Source: Clostridiales bacterium
Lineage (GTDB): Bacteria; Bacillota; Clostridia; Oscillospirales; CAG-272
Direction: 5' to 3'
NCBI GenBank assembly: GCA_019415985.1
Contig: DXYE01000016.1
Span: 4,500-18,470 of the forward strand
DNA length: 13,971 nucleotides
Positions 1 to 8,229 of this stretch are shown piece after piece. Positions within the stretch are counted from its first letter, which is position 1, and each line of letters opens with the position of its first letter. Both the position numbers and the translations under genes were made by a program. The notes below the pieces were generated by a model. That model searched no databases, was not told the origin of the DNA, and saw only the letters and a program-made list of their open reading frames with translations.

Positions 1-165
1 CTGTGAAATAAGGCCAAGCATGGAAAATGAAAAAAAGTTTTCATAATATCATTGACTATTGGCAGGGCAGCCTATTCAAATTGCTTTGCTACAAGGAACA
101 TCAACGGGTTTGTGCAAAGCCAATTCTTACTTTATTTGTTTATTCTATTTTTAAATAAAAAGAAA

Positions 166-171
166 AAGGAG
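166..171 (+). promoter_or_regulatory. Ribosome binding site of the SLH-GH123-like gene
   Basis: AAGGAG lies seven bases before the ATG at 179, in an A-rich stretch. It fixes the start of the long reading frame and makes the overlapping frame beginning at 52 unnecessary. The preceding 165 bases are AT-rich and show no complete gene. A TTGACT at about 53 has only a poor, short-spaced partner, so I do not call a promoter. Confidence 0.8.
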
Positions 172-178
172 AATAGAA

Positions 179-2887
179 ATGAAGAAGATAATCAGAATCA
201 TGTCACTGATGCTTGTAGTGGCAATGACAGCATCCCTCTTCATGATACCGTCGAATGCCGACAGAACGGCAAAGAAGACGGATTCGATGCCCTTTAAAGA
301 CGTGTCGGAAGAGGACTGGTATTACACGTATGTAGAGTATGTGTATCAAAACGGCATGTTCAGCGGAACCTCTGATACTACGTTCGAACCGCTGACGGAG
401 ATGACGCGTGCGATGTTTGTGCGTCTGTTTGCCAATCTTGACAGCGTGGATCTGACAAAGTATACAGAAACGAAATTTACAGACGTAGATATGAGCGCAT
501 GGTACGGCAGCGCTGTAGCGTGGGCGGAGGCGAACAAGGTTGTCAACGGTACAAGCGAGACGACGTTCGAGCCGGAGCAGAATATTACGCGGGAACAGAT
601 GTGCCGCCTGCTGGTCAACTATGCGGAATATGCCGACATTGATCTGACGCTGGAGACGCCGAAGGAAACCGCCTTCACAGACACGGAAGAGGTAAGTTCA
701 TGGGCGAAGGATGCGGTGGACATCTGCGCCGCGGCAGGCATCATCAACGGAAGAGGCGATGGAAGATTTGACCCGAAGGGCACGGCAACGAGGTCTGAGG
801 TAGCGGCGCTTTGCACAAATTTCCATACATTGTTTGTAGATGATCTGGAATTGTGGTTTGACCATTCGACAGCGAAGAAGGCACAGTCGGATATAGAATC
901 GACCGGTATGGATACGTATACGATGTATATGGCGAAAAACGAGGTGGAGAACGGACAGTTCGTGCTGGCTTCTCGAAGCGGATACGAGGATTTGACCGTG
1001 AGCGTCACCGCTTTTGCGGACGGCAAGGGAAATCAGATAGAGACGGAGCTGTTGTACGGCTGGTATACCAAAATGTATGATGTCTATAAGCCGGACGCAC
1101 TGCCGCCGGTACAAGGGCCGATGGACATTAAAGCCGGATCAAGCCAGTGCTTCTACGTCAAGGTGAGGACCGACGCAGAGACCGCGGCAGGTACCTATAC
1201 GGCCACGGTGGAGGTCAAAAACAAGCTCGGCGCAGTAATCAAGACGGCGGAGATTTCTCTGAATGTGTGGGATTTTACGCTTGATGACAACGACGCACCG
1301 CCTGTAACGGCTGACCTCAATCACTATGAGATCTACACAACCTATAAGCAGTACGAGGGCGATGACCGGCAGCTCTACAAGATGTATTATGATTTCCTGT
1401 TAGAGAACCATGTGTGCGCGTATGATCTGCCGTACACCATGGACGATGAGAGAGTTGACGAGTACCTCAACAATCCGCGCGTAAGGTGCTTTGCTGTGGA
1501 TTATACCGGATACGGAACCGGACACGATATTGATACGGAATATCTGAAACGCGCATACAGTAAGCTGTCAGCAAATCCGGATTGGTTCTCAAAGGGATAT
1601 TTCTACTATGTTGACGAACCGTTGGAATCAGGAAAGTTGCTGCAAATCGGCGAGTATGGCTCTATGCTTGAATCCGTATATCCGGGTTACCGCATGATAT
1701 CGCCGTTTGAGAGAACATGGCTCATGGCCGGGGAACCACTGAAATGCTACAGTGAAAACAACACCCCGACTCCGCAATTGTTAACGGGAGACAGCTCGGC
1801 AGGCATTCGTTATCAGGTACCGGAAGGAAAGTCTGTCGCTTCCTTTGAAGCGTGGTGCCCGAGCTGGTCAGACAATAAAGGCGAGATTACTTTCTCAGTG
1901 TATGAGTGGAAGGGAAATTATGCTTCGAGTGTAGCTTCGGCGCCTCTGGTCGAAAAAACCTTTGTTGACTATCCGGACAATTATACACTGACGGCAATCA
2001 CGGTCACAGAGGCGTGTCCTGATGGACTTACTGCCGGAGACTACCTTTTCCTCATTCACGACGGTGTGGATTCTTCTGAGTCGGGCGTGGGCGTATGGTG
2101 CTATCCGAAAACAAACGATCCTGCAATGACCGTATATATGAATGGTGAGGTCAGTACCTCGAATCTTGCTCCCGCTATGACTTTGGGCATTTGTGATATT
2201 TCCTCGGGCGCGGTGATCGGTGATTCAATAGAGTATATGAAAGATTATATCAAGATTTGGGTACCGATATGCTGGGCCTATACAGATGAAAGTCTGCGCG
2301 GTACAGAGGGAGCTCTGTTCATTGATTCGCCGGAGCAGGTCGAGCTGTTAGGAGACTACGCGTCTCGCATCAACGAGCTCGTAGAAACAAGAGGTGATGA
2401 GGCGTGGTGGTATTGGGCCGGAAGGCCCTTTGAGCCATATGCGACGTTACATGCTGATTCACTCGGTATTTTGCCGAGAATCATTGGCTGGCAGATGCAG
2501 GAATACGACGTAACAGGGCTGCTGTACTACTCGGTAACCTGTTGGGGGGAAATGAAAGGTTTGTGGACAAATCTTGATAACAGAACCAATCCCAATCCCA
2601 ATCCAACTCCCAATCTAACCGTGTACGGAAACGGTGTGCTTATATATCCCGGAATTGACCGCGGCATCCGTGAACCGATTAGCTCAATACGTCTGGAGAA
2701 TCTTCGCGACGGCATTGAGGATTACATGTATCTCGAAATGATTGAGAGACTGCTTGGCGAGGATGTGCGCGACGAGTATGTTGACAAAATTACGACCAGT
2801 TTGATCGAATATACAACAGATGATGCATATTTACAGTCAATTCGCATTGAAATGGGTAACAGAATTGAAACGGCCTTGAACGGTTGA
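179..2887 (+). CDS. SLH-domain cell-surface protein with GH123-like (DUF4091) catalytic region
   Basis: This is a 902-residue exported protein. Residues 1-27 form a signal peptide (MKKIIRIMSLMLVVAMTASL start). Three SLH repeats follow at about 38-83, 99-147 and 165-212, each with the DVxxxxW-type opening and a TRxx motif (TRAM, TREQ, TRSE). SLH repeats bind secondary cell-wall polymer, so the protein should sit on the cell surface. A beta-sandwich-like section runs from about 220 to 370, then a (beta/alpha) region. Its FYYVDEPLE motif (Asp479-Glu480) resembles the catalytic Asp-Glu pair of GH123 beta-N-acetylgalactosaminidases. The C-terminal part has the hallmark strings EAWWYW (741-746), VTGLLYYS and NGVLIYPG, then EPISSIRLENLRDGIEDY (832-849), typical of DUF4091/GH123. 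An extra segment at about 512-685 interrupts the catalytic region. It is followed by DUF4838 genes on the same strand, suggesting a joint role in breaking down a glycan. The exact substrate and activity are inference. Confidence 0.88.
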   Translation: MKKIIRIMSLMLVVAMTASLFMIPSNADRTAKKTDSMPFKDVSEEDWYYTYVEYVYQNGMFSGTSDTTFEPLTEMTRAMFVRLFANLDSVDLTKYTETKFTDVDMSAWYGSAVAWAEANKVVNGTSETTFEPEQNITREQMCRLLVNYAEYADIDLTLETPKETAFTDTEEVSSWAKDAVDICAAAGIINGRGDGRFDPKGTATRSEVAALCTNFHTLFVDDLELWFDHSTAKKAQSDIESTGMDTYTMYMAKNEVENGQFVLASRSGYEDLTVSVTAFADGKGNQIETELLYGWYTKMYDVYKPDALPPVQGPMDIKAGSSQCFYVKVRTDAETAAGTYTATVEVKNKLGAVIKTAEISLNVWDFTLDDNDAPPVTADLNHYEIYTTYKQYEGDDRQLYKMYYDFLLENHVCAYDLPYTMDDERVDEYLNNPRVRCFAVDYTGYGTGHDIDTEYLKRAYSKLSANPDWFSKGYFYYVDEPLESGKLLQIGEYGSMLESVYPGYRMISPFERTWLMAGEPLKCYSENNTPTPQLLTGDSSAGIRYQVPEGKSVASFEAWCPSWSDNKGEITFSVYEWKGNYASSVASAPLVEKTFVDYPDNYTLTAITVTEACPDGLTAGDYLFLIHDGVDSSESGVGVWCYPKTNDPAMTVYMNGEVSTSNLAPAMTLGICDISSGAVIGDSIEYMKDYIKIWVPICWAYTDESLRGTEGALFIDSPEQVELLGDYASRINELVETRGDEAWWYWAGRPFEPYATLHADSLGILPRIIGWQMQEYDVTGLLYYSVTCWGEMKGLWTNLDNRTNPNPNPTPNLTVYGNGVLIYPGIDRGIREPISSIRLENLRDGIEDYMYLEMIERLLGEDVRDEYVDKITTSLIEYTTDDAYLQSIRIEMGNRIETALNG
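2583..2617 (+). repeat. Short CCAATC-type hexanucleotide repeat inside the SLH-GH123-like gene
   Basis: Imperfect tandem copies of CCAATC/CCAACTC encode an Asn-Pro-rich run (NPNPNPTPN, residues about 804-812) in the catalytic region just before the NGVLIYPG motif. The run probably forms an exposed loop. Such repeats can change length by slippage, but two whole codons would be gained or lost per unit, so the frame would be kept. Confidence 0.6.
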
Positions 2888-3170
2888 ACCTCTAAACGAA
2901 TAGAACAAGCACACAATGCCGAATCGACTGTTCATTTACCTGTTACCGAACGGATTAATTTTTAAAAGGTGGAAGCCGCAGTAAGCAGCGTATATGTAGT
3001 ATATGTATATGAAAGATGACTGGCTAAGACTATATTTCTCTGCTGAACTGTGGCTTTCTGTTTGAAGAAGTAAATATAGAAAAAGACGTTTGGCTGCTTT
3101 CGTCGTCCAAAGAGGGGACGGGGTTTATTTTGGATAATCAGACCCAATTTCGAAAGAAGGTAGCTTTCGC
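2888..3170. other. Intergenic region before the DUF4838 pseudogene
   Basis: There are 283 bases without a coding region. I see no hairpin followed by a T-run, so there is no clear terminator for the upstream gene. A 9-base unit, GTATATGTA, is repeated directly at 2990-2998 and 2999-3007. The stretch 3085-3140 contains mutually exclusive short stems (TTTGG with CCAAA, then CCAAA with TTTGG), which may be coincidence. Confidence 0.4.
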
Positions 3171-3181
3171 ATGGCGAAAGC
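3163..3181 (+). promoter_or_regulatory. Perfect 8-bp hairpin with the start ATG as its loop
   Basis: GCTTTCGC-ATG-GCGAAAGC is a perfect inverted repeat whose three-base loop is the presumed start codon at 3171. A 3-base loop is tight, but if it forms in mRNA it would hide the start and favour the downstream ATG pair (MMKK) at about 3192, which also gives a more normal signal-peptide length. The intact paralogue has no such hairpin. Confidence 0.4.
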
Positions 3182-5106
3182 AATGGTCGGAATGATGAAA
3201 AAAGTACTTTCAGTATTCCTTTGTATTTTAATGTGTCTCCCTATGCTCATAGGATGTACCGGCAGCGGTAACCATAACGGTGAGGAGGCAGACACAATAA
3301 TCGACTCAAATCAGAATAGCGGGAGCGTTTCCACGACTGACGCGCCGCAGCTCGCGAGTATCACCATTGCCGGAAACAATATAGCGGATTACGTTATCGT
3401 GAAGCCGGCTGATGCTACGGAAAGCGAGGCCTTTGCCGCCGAGGAGCTTGCATCATATATTGAGAAAGCGTGCGGTGCCAAGCTTGAGATTACAGAACAG
3501 GCGAATTCAGATAAAGTGATTATGCTCGTAAGAGATTCGGACGGGAAGCTTGGAATGGATGGCTTCACCATCAAAACCGAAACCGGAAAGGTAACGATAA
3601 CCGGCGGAAACGAACGCGGCGTGCTATACGGTGCTTAAGAATTTCTTGAAAGCTATGTCGGCTGGCGTTTCCTGACAGACACCATGGAATATTTGACAAC
3701 CGAAGGGACAGTAGTGATTCCGGACGGAATCGATGATACGCAGATCCCGACCTTTGACTATAGATTTATTTCCTGGAATTCATATACAGTAGAATCGTTT
3801 GCAGCAAAGCGAAGGGCCAGTGCCCAAACGCCAAGTGCAAAGTATGGCGGCGATTATGAATATACCGTACAGAGGTGTCACAGCTTCTGCCAGCTTTGCG
3901 ACCAATCGGCTTCCGCGCATCCATTTTCCACGCAGCCGTGTCTGACGAGCGAGCAGGTTTATCAGGACATGTTGGCAGGCGTTCTGAAGCTGCTGAACAG
4001 TCACCCGGAAGCCAGATTGATTACCGTTTCTCAGAACGACAATGAGAACTACTGTAAATGTGCGAACTGTACAAAAGTTGCGCTTTGAGGAGGGTGTCGA
4101 CGGAGAAGCCAGGCAGAGCGGCCCGATCATCCGGTTTGTCAACCGCATCGCACACGCGGTAAAAGAGGCGGGCTTTACAGAGGTAAAAATTCATACCTTT
4201 GCATACCAGTACTCGGTGTTACCGCCGTCTGTGACCAAATGCGAGGATAACGTACTGGTGCAGCTCTGTTCCATAAAAAATTGTTCCCTGCATGCGCTGA
4301 ACGATCCGGCATGCAACGAATACGGCGGCCCGTGGAACGAGTATTACAATAATGTGGTATGGGCTGATGCGCTTGTAAATTGGAGTAAAATTTGTGATAC
4401 TCTTCATATATGGGATTACACCACAGATTTTTATTTTCATTCTATCCTATACCCGAATTTTCATGTATTGCGTGAGAACATGCGCTTTTTTGCCGAAAAT
4501 AACGTAAAAGGTGTGTTGGAGGAGGGACATTATTCCACGAACCAGGCAAATCTGGAGTTCGGAGCTCTCCGCGCATATGTGCTTGGGAAATTGGCGTGGG
4601 ATCCTTATATGACTGAGGAAGAGTACCAGACATGCATTGATGATTTCCTGAAAGGATATTACGGAGCCGGTTGGGAAGAAATAAGAGAATATTTTGACTC
4701 TGCAATGGCGAGCGGCGTGAAGCGGGACATGCATTTTGAGTGCTTCGGCCATCTGATGAAGCTTTTCCGTCCGTTGGATTATGTACAGAATGAAGAAAAG
4801 CTTGAGGCTCTATTTGACCGCGCGGAGGCGGCATGCAGAGACACGGGAGAAACGGTACAGCTGCGGAATATCGAATATCTGCGCTGGGGTTACACGTTTG
4901 TGAAACTAACGAGTAACCATGCGGCAAATTGTAAATTCGGCAGTGAAAAAATCAAGGCCGAATGGCAGGCAGAAGCACAGGCGCTTTATAACACAATGGT
5001 AGATCTGGACGTGGTTCAAAATTTCCAATTTATGGAAGGGATAGCTCCTGTATTCTGGCATCCGACCATGGATTCTTTAGAGTCGTGGGAAAAGGGTACA
5101 ACCTAA
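3171..5106 (+). pseudogene. Broken GH67N/DUF4838 lipoprotein gene (one nonsense codon, one frameshift)
   Basis: Three reading-frame pieces (3171-3638, 3639-4088 and 4081-5106) together align end to end with the intact downstream paralogue. The start uses AAGAAGG ten bases before ATG; a second in-frame ATG pair at about 3192 would also suit the signal sequence. Residues 9-29 form a lipoprotein signal with lipobox LIGC (Cys29). The N-terminal GH67N-like domain then ends at a TAA (3636-3638) where the paralogue has TAT (Tyr in GVYEFLES). Further on, NYCKCANC matches NYCSCAEC. Directly after it one extra T in the run at 4084-4086 shifts the frame; removing it restores ALEEGVDG against AREEGVNG. 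The rest, including GALRAYVLGKLAWDP and FLKGYYGAGWEEI, is well kept. Only two lesions in about 1.9 kb imply recent inactivation or a sequencing or assembly error. DUF4838 proteins are exported and found with glycan-degrading genes; the activity is not known to me. Confidence 0.85.
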
Positions 5107-5206
5107 TTCAGCAGGGGAGTATCGGGTTTGTACCATACGTTAAAAATAGAAAGCATATATACTGAATTTACGGCGGTATTGCTTATAAAAAATATTATAG
5201 TATATA

Positions 5207-5212
5207 GGAGGA
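5207..5212 (+). promoter_or_regulatory. Ribosome binding site of the intact DUF4838 gene
   Basis: AGGAGG, extended as AGGAGGAAGG, precedes the ATG at 5223 by ten bases. It precedes an in-frame TTG at 5217 by only four bases, so ATG is preferred. The AT-rich run just upstream (5180-5206) could hold a promoter, but no -35/-10 pair with acceptable spacing and room for a transcript start was found. Confidence 0.75.
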
Positions 5213-5222
5213 AGGCTTGTTT

Positions 5223-7127
5223 ATGAAGAAGTTGATTGGTGTTGGGCTATTGGCAGCAATGTTAATGTCGCCAGCAGAAATTGCGGTCGGTGCCAAAACA
5301 GCGGAGATTCCAAAGAACAAGACTGAAAACATCGCCACAGAGGCATCGGAGGCATATAAAATCAGCAGTATAAAAATAGCAGATACTGATATTTCGGACT
5401 ATGTCATTGTAAGACCTGTTGATGCATCGGAAAGTGAGAAATTTGCGGCAGAGGAGCTTTCCGCTTATATAGAAAAGGCGAGCGGGGTAAAGCTTGAGAT
5501 CACGGACGAGGCGTCGGGAGATAAAGTGATTTCGGTGGAAAGAGATGTGAGCGGAGAACTGGGGACGGACGGATTCATCATCCGTACTGAGAACGGCAAA
5601 GTGACCATTCTCGGCGGAACGGAACGCGGTTGCCTATATGGTGTCTATGAATTTCTCGAAAGCTATATCGGCTGGCGGTTCCTGACAGAACAGGTGGAGT
5701 ATTTAACCACCGAGGGAACCGTTGAGATACCGAATGGCATAGAGGACAAACAGGTCCCGGTCTTGGAATACCGTCATTCCTATTGGACGCCATATTTGCG
5801 TTCACAGTACGCCGCCGCAAAGCGTAAATTGAATGTGGTGACGACGGATGTAAAATATGGTGGTGCATATACATTCACAGGCGGTATGGTACACACGCTC
5901 GGACAGCTTGCGAACGGAGCGCATTCCACAACAGAGCAGCCCTGCCTGTCCGACGAAACCGTGTATCAGAATGTATTGGCTAATGTGCTGAAAATTCTGT
6001 CAGAAAACCCGAATGCAAAGCTGATTTCTGTGTCGCAGGACGATAACATGAATTACTGCTCATGCGCGGAATGCACGAGAATCGCGCGTGAGGAAGGCGT
6101 TAACGGAGCAGAACGACACAGCGGTCCGGTTTTGCGTTTTGTGAACAGAATAGCAGAGGCTGTAGATGAGGCTGGATATACGGATGTAACGATAGGCACG
6201 CTTGCCTATACATACTCGGAAGCGCCTCCGACTATTACAAAAGCACGCGATAATGTAATGGTACAGTTTTGCTTCTATTTCAACTGTTTCGGGCATGCAC
6301 TCGATGATCCGAACTGCAATGAGAACGGCGGCCAGTGGGGCTGGTATTTCAACAATGCTGCGAGAGCGGAAAACGTGAAGGAGTGGGGTAAAATCTGTAA
6401 AACCATATACGTATGGGATTATGCGACGAATTACAGCTACTATCCGATCATATTTCCGAATTTCCATGTTCTGGCAGACAACATGCGGTTCTATATTGAG
6501 AACAATGTCAAGGGTGTTTTTGCAGAGGGATATGAAACAGCGATTACAAGTTTAGAGTTTGGCGACTTGCGTGCATATTTGACCGCAAAGCTGATGTGGG
6601 AACCGGATATGACAGATGAGGAATTTGACAGACATATCGATGAATTTTTAAAAGGTTATTATGGCTCGGCCTGGGAGGACATCCGTTCTTACTATGATTT
6701 CGCGACGGAAAGTGTTGAAAAGCGCGGTGAATGCCTGCACAGTATGGGCGGATATCCGGAGAGACTGTTCGTCATGAAGGATTACGTATTGAATGAGGAA
6801 GAACTGGAAGCGCTCTTTGACCGTGCGATTGCAGCTTGCACAGAGGCAGGAGAGGAGGTCCAGGCGGACAACATCAGACATCTGCGATTGGGTTATAAAT
6901 TTGTCAAGCTTACGTGTAATTATACTGCGAATTATGAATTTGGCAGCGAAAAGGTACAGGCCGAATATAAGGCCGAGTCCAAGGCTTTGTTTGACGCTAT
7001 GCAGGCTCTTGAATCCTATCCAAGTATAGATAGAAAATTTGAATTCCACGATGACGCGCCTCCGGTTGCATGGGTTTATTATGACAACAGAACTTCAATC
7101 GGCTGGTTTAACGAAAATCCGTATTGA
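5223..7127 (+). CDS. Secreted GH67N-like / DUF4838 protein
   Basis: This is a 634-residue exported protein. Residues 1-24 form a cleavable signal peptide (MKKLIGVGLLAAMLM, likely cut after AVGA) with no lipobox cysteine. Residues about 47-165 match the alpha-glucuronidase N-terminal-like domain that accompanies many exported glycosidases (FAAEELSAYIEKASGVKLEI, then GGTERGCLYGVYEFLE). The DUF4838 core follows from about 175. Visible marks are the cysteine cluster CSCAEC (Cys279, Cys281, Cys284) after SQDDNMNY, the acidic YVWDY (396-400), GVFAEGYE (Glu435) and FLKGYYGSAWEDI. The cysteine triplet may bind a metal or form disulfides; this is inference. The gene lies 116 bases after the broken paralogue and is closed by a strong terminator at 7314. 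It may have taken over from the inactive copy, though the signals differ: secreted here, lipid-anchored there. The family assignment is firm; the substrate and catalytic residues are not known from sequence. Confidence 0.87.
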   Translation: MKKLIGVGLLAAMLMSPAEIAVGAKTAEIPKNKTENIATEASEAYKISSIKIADTDISDYVIVRPVDASESEKFAAEELSAYIEKASGVKLEITDEASGDKVISVERDVSGELGTDGFIIRTENGKVTILGGTERGCLYGVYEFLESYIGWRFLTEQVEYLTTEGTVEIPNGIEDKQVPVLEYRHSYWTPYLRSQYAAAKRKLNVVTTDVKYGGAYTFTGGMVHTLGQLANGAHSTTEQPCLSDETVYQNVLANVLKILSENPNAKLISVSQDDNMNYCSCAECTRIAREEGVNGAERHSGPVLRFVNRIAEAVDEAGYTDVTIGTLAYTYSEAPPTITKARDNVMVQFCFYFNCFGHALDDPNCNENGGQWGWYFNNAARAENVKEWGKICKTIYVWDYATNYSYYPIIFPNFHVLADNMRFYIENNVKGVFAEGYETAITSLEFGDLRAYLTAKLMWEPDMTDEEFDRHIDEFLKGYYGSAWEDIRSYYDFATESVEKRGECLHSMGGYPERLFVMKDYVLNEEELEALFDRAIAACTEAGEEVQADNIRHLRLGYKFVKLTCNYTANYEFGSEKVQAEYKAESKALFDAMQALESYPSIDRKFEFHDDAPPVAWVYYDNRTSIGWFNENPY

Positions 7128-7313
7128 TTATCATAGGATTGGTTGGTATGAAGCGTATCATCATTGACAGGGCGGATTTTCTTTCAGCAATAAATCGGGA
7201 TATCGTTTTATGCATAAAGCAAATGCGCCGCTGAAATTTTGCGCGAAAAACAGTCACGAACTCGTATAAACGAGGTTTACTTATCGAAACGTATCCAGCT
7301 ATAGACGCAAGTC
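7128..7313 (+). other. Untranslated tail between the DUF4838 gene and its terminator
   Basis: The 186 bases after the DUF4838 stop contain no reading frame of interest. A small hairpin, CTCG-TATAAA-CGAG, lies at 7261-7274. The long distance to the terminator suggests a lengthy 3' untranslated region. Confidence 0.4.
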
Positions 7314-7353
7314 AAAGCGGACAAGAAACAAATCGTTTCTTGTCCGCTTTTAT
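7314..7353 (+). terminator. Rho-independent terminator of the exported-glycosidase block
   Basis: A perfect 16-bp stem (AAAGCGGACAAGAAAC at 7314-7329 with its reverse complement at 7335-7350) encloses a 5-base loop AAATC and runs into TTTT. It terminates transcription from the DUF4838 gene. The A-rich 5' side means it may also work in the opposite direction. Confidence 0.9.
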
Positions 7354-7799
7354 CATTATTCCAAAGAGAAGTTTATATCCATTAATCTTTTTGCACTCAT
7401 CTGAGATCATGAAAGGCGAAAGGAGATCTGCAGCCGCTTGTCAGCCATGTCTATGATCCGCTTGAAAAAATTCTGCTGCTGAGTTAAACAGCTCTTATAT
7501 GAGATCTTCCATAAAAGCAGTACTGTTTTACCCCAAAAAGGCTGATGCTGTGTTATGGAAAGCAGCCTGTCCGGAAAGTTATCGCATAAAAAAAGTAAAT
7601 ATTCAAGCCACTGTTGTATTTCCATGACAGTGGTGATACCCACAAAGGAAGATATGCTGGACAATTTTAAGATGAATTCTTTACTTTATGGATATTGCGA
7701 AAGACTGAGCAAATCTAATACAGATGTAAGAGCCCAAATTCTTTTACCGAGCACAGAAAATTTTGTATAATCAAACTCCTTTATTGATTCGGGCGGTGT
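7354..7799. other. Gene-free stretch with only weak reading frames
   Basis: No convincing gene is seen in about 450 bases. An 85-codon frame on the minus strand (7407-7664, TTG start, no good ribosome binding site) and a 71-codon frame on the plus strand (7555-7770) resemble nothing I recognise. On the plus strand, an ATG at 7506 opens about 40 codons that stop at 7626-7628, so a decayed gene is possible. A 7-bp inverted repeat, CCACTGT (7608-7614) with ACAGTGG (7627-7633), has no adjacent T-run. TATAAT at 7766-7771 has only a weak -35 and no gene behind it. No clear terminator was found for the thioesterase gene that ends at 7800. Confidence 0.4.
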
Positions 7800-8195
7800 T
7801 TAATGATCGGTCGAAAGCTTATTTTCAGCTTTCTGCATAAATGTCTGGCGATCGACAATAAAACGCTCATGCACACTGCTTCCAATAGAACCAAAGTCGT
7901 CTTTTACGTCAATTTGGAAGCATAATTTTTTGCCTTCGATGGAAACCAGCTCACTTTCGCAGACCACAATACAGCCAACAGGGGTAGCCGATGTGTGTTT
8001 TAAGTTCAACGAGATACCAACTGTCGTCTGTCCATCTTCGAGAAGTCCCTCTAAACTTCTCGCCGCAGTGTACTCCATAAGCCGCGCCATGGCCGGTGTT
8101 GCATATACATCAAGAGAACCGCTTCCGAGGGCAGATGCAACATTTTTTTCTGTAACCGTTTCTTTTTCGCAATTTTTTAACCCTATTTGCAGCAT
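7800..8195 (-). CDS. FlK-like hotdog thioesterase family protein
   Basis: The product has 131 residues, the normal length for a single hotdog thioesterase. The ATG at 8195 follows GGAAAGGA at six bases, so the longer upstream frame, which overlaps the permease gene, is rejected. The sequence matches the fluoroacetyl-CoA thioesterase (FlK)-like family: ATPAMARLMEYTA (32-44), a VGISLNLKHTSATPVG stretch (59-74) and the C-terminal ERFIVD. FlK's catalytic triad is Thr42, Glu50 and His76. Here Thr33, Glu41 and His67 keep the same spacings of 8 and 26, so hydrolysis of a small acyl-CoA thioester is likely. Fluoroacetate detoxification itself should not be inferred. The gene begins 34 bases after the AI-2E permease gene on the same strand and is probably co-transcribed. 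Confidence 0.83.
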   Translation of the reverse strand: MLQIGLKNCEKETVTEKNVASALGSGSLDVYATPAMARLMEYTAARSLEGLLEDGQTTVGISLNLKHTSATPVGCIVVCESELVSIEGKKLCFQIDVKDDFGSIGSSVHERFIVDRQTFMQKAENKLSTDH

Positions 8196-8229
8196 ATAAA
8201 TCCTTTCCAGCGGACAACAGCCGTTGTAA

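Noticed and set aside
1..178. A gene ending at the left edge
   Set aside because: No frame from the edge shows coding character, and the frame at 52-297 is a shadow overlapping the SLH gene start.
7608..7633. CCACTGT/ACAGTGG hairpin as terminator for the thioesterase gene
   Set aside because: The nearest T-run on the minus strand begins about 15 bases after the stem, and the hairpin is about 170 bases past the stop.
7407..7770. Short frames on both strands in the gap after the terminator
   Set aside because: There is no ribosome binding site, no recognisable domain, and the frames overlap each other; a decayed gene cannot be excluded.
7742..7771. Plus-strand promoter with TATAAT at 7766-7771
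   Set aside because: The -35 box is weak and no plus-strand gene follows.
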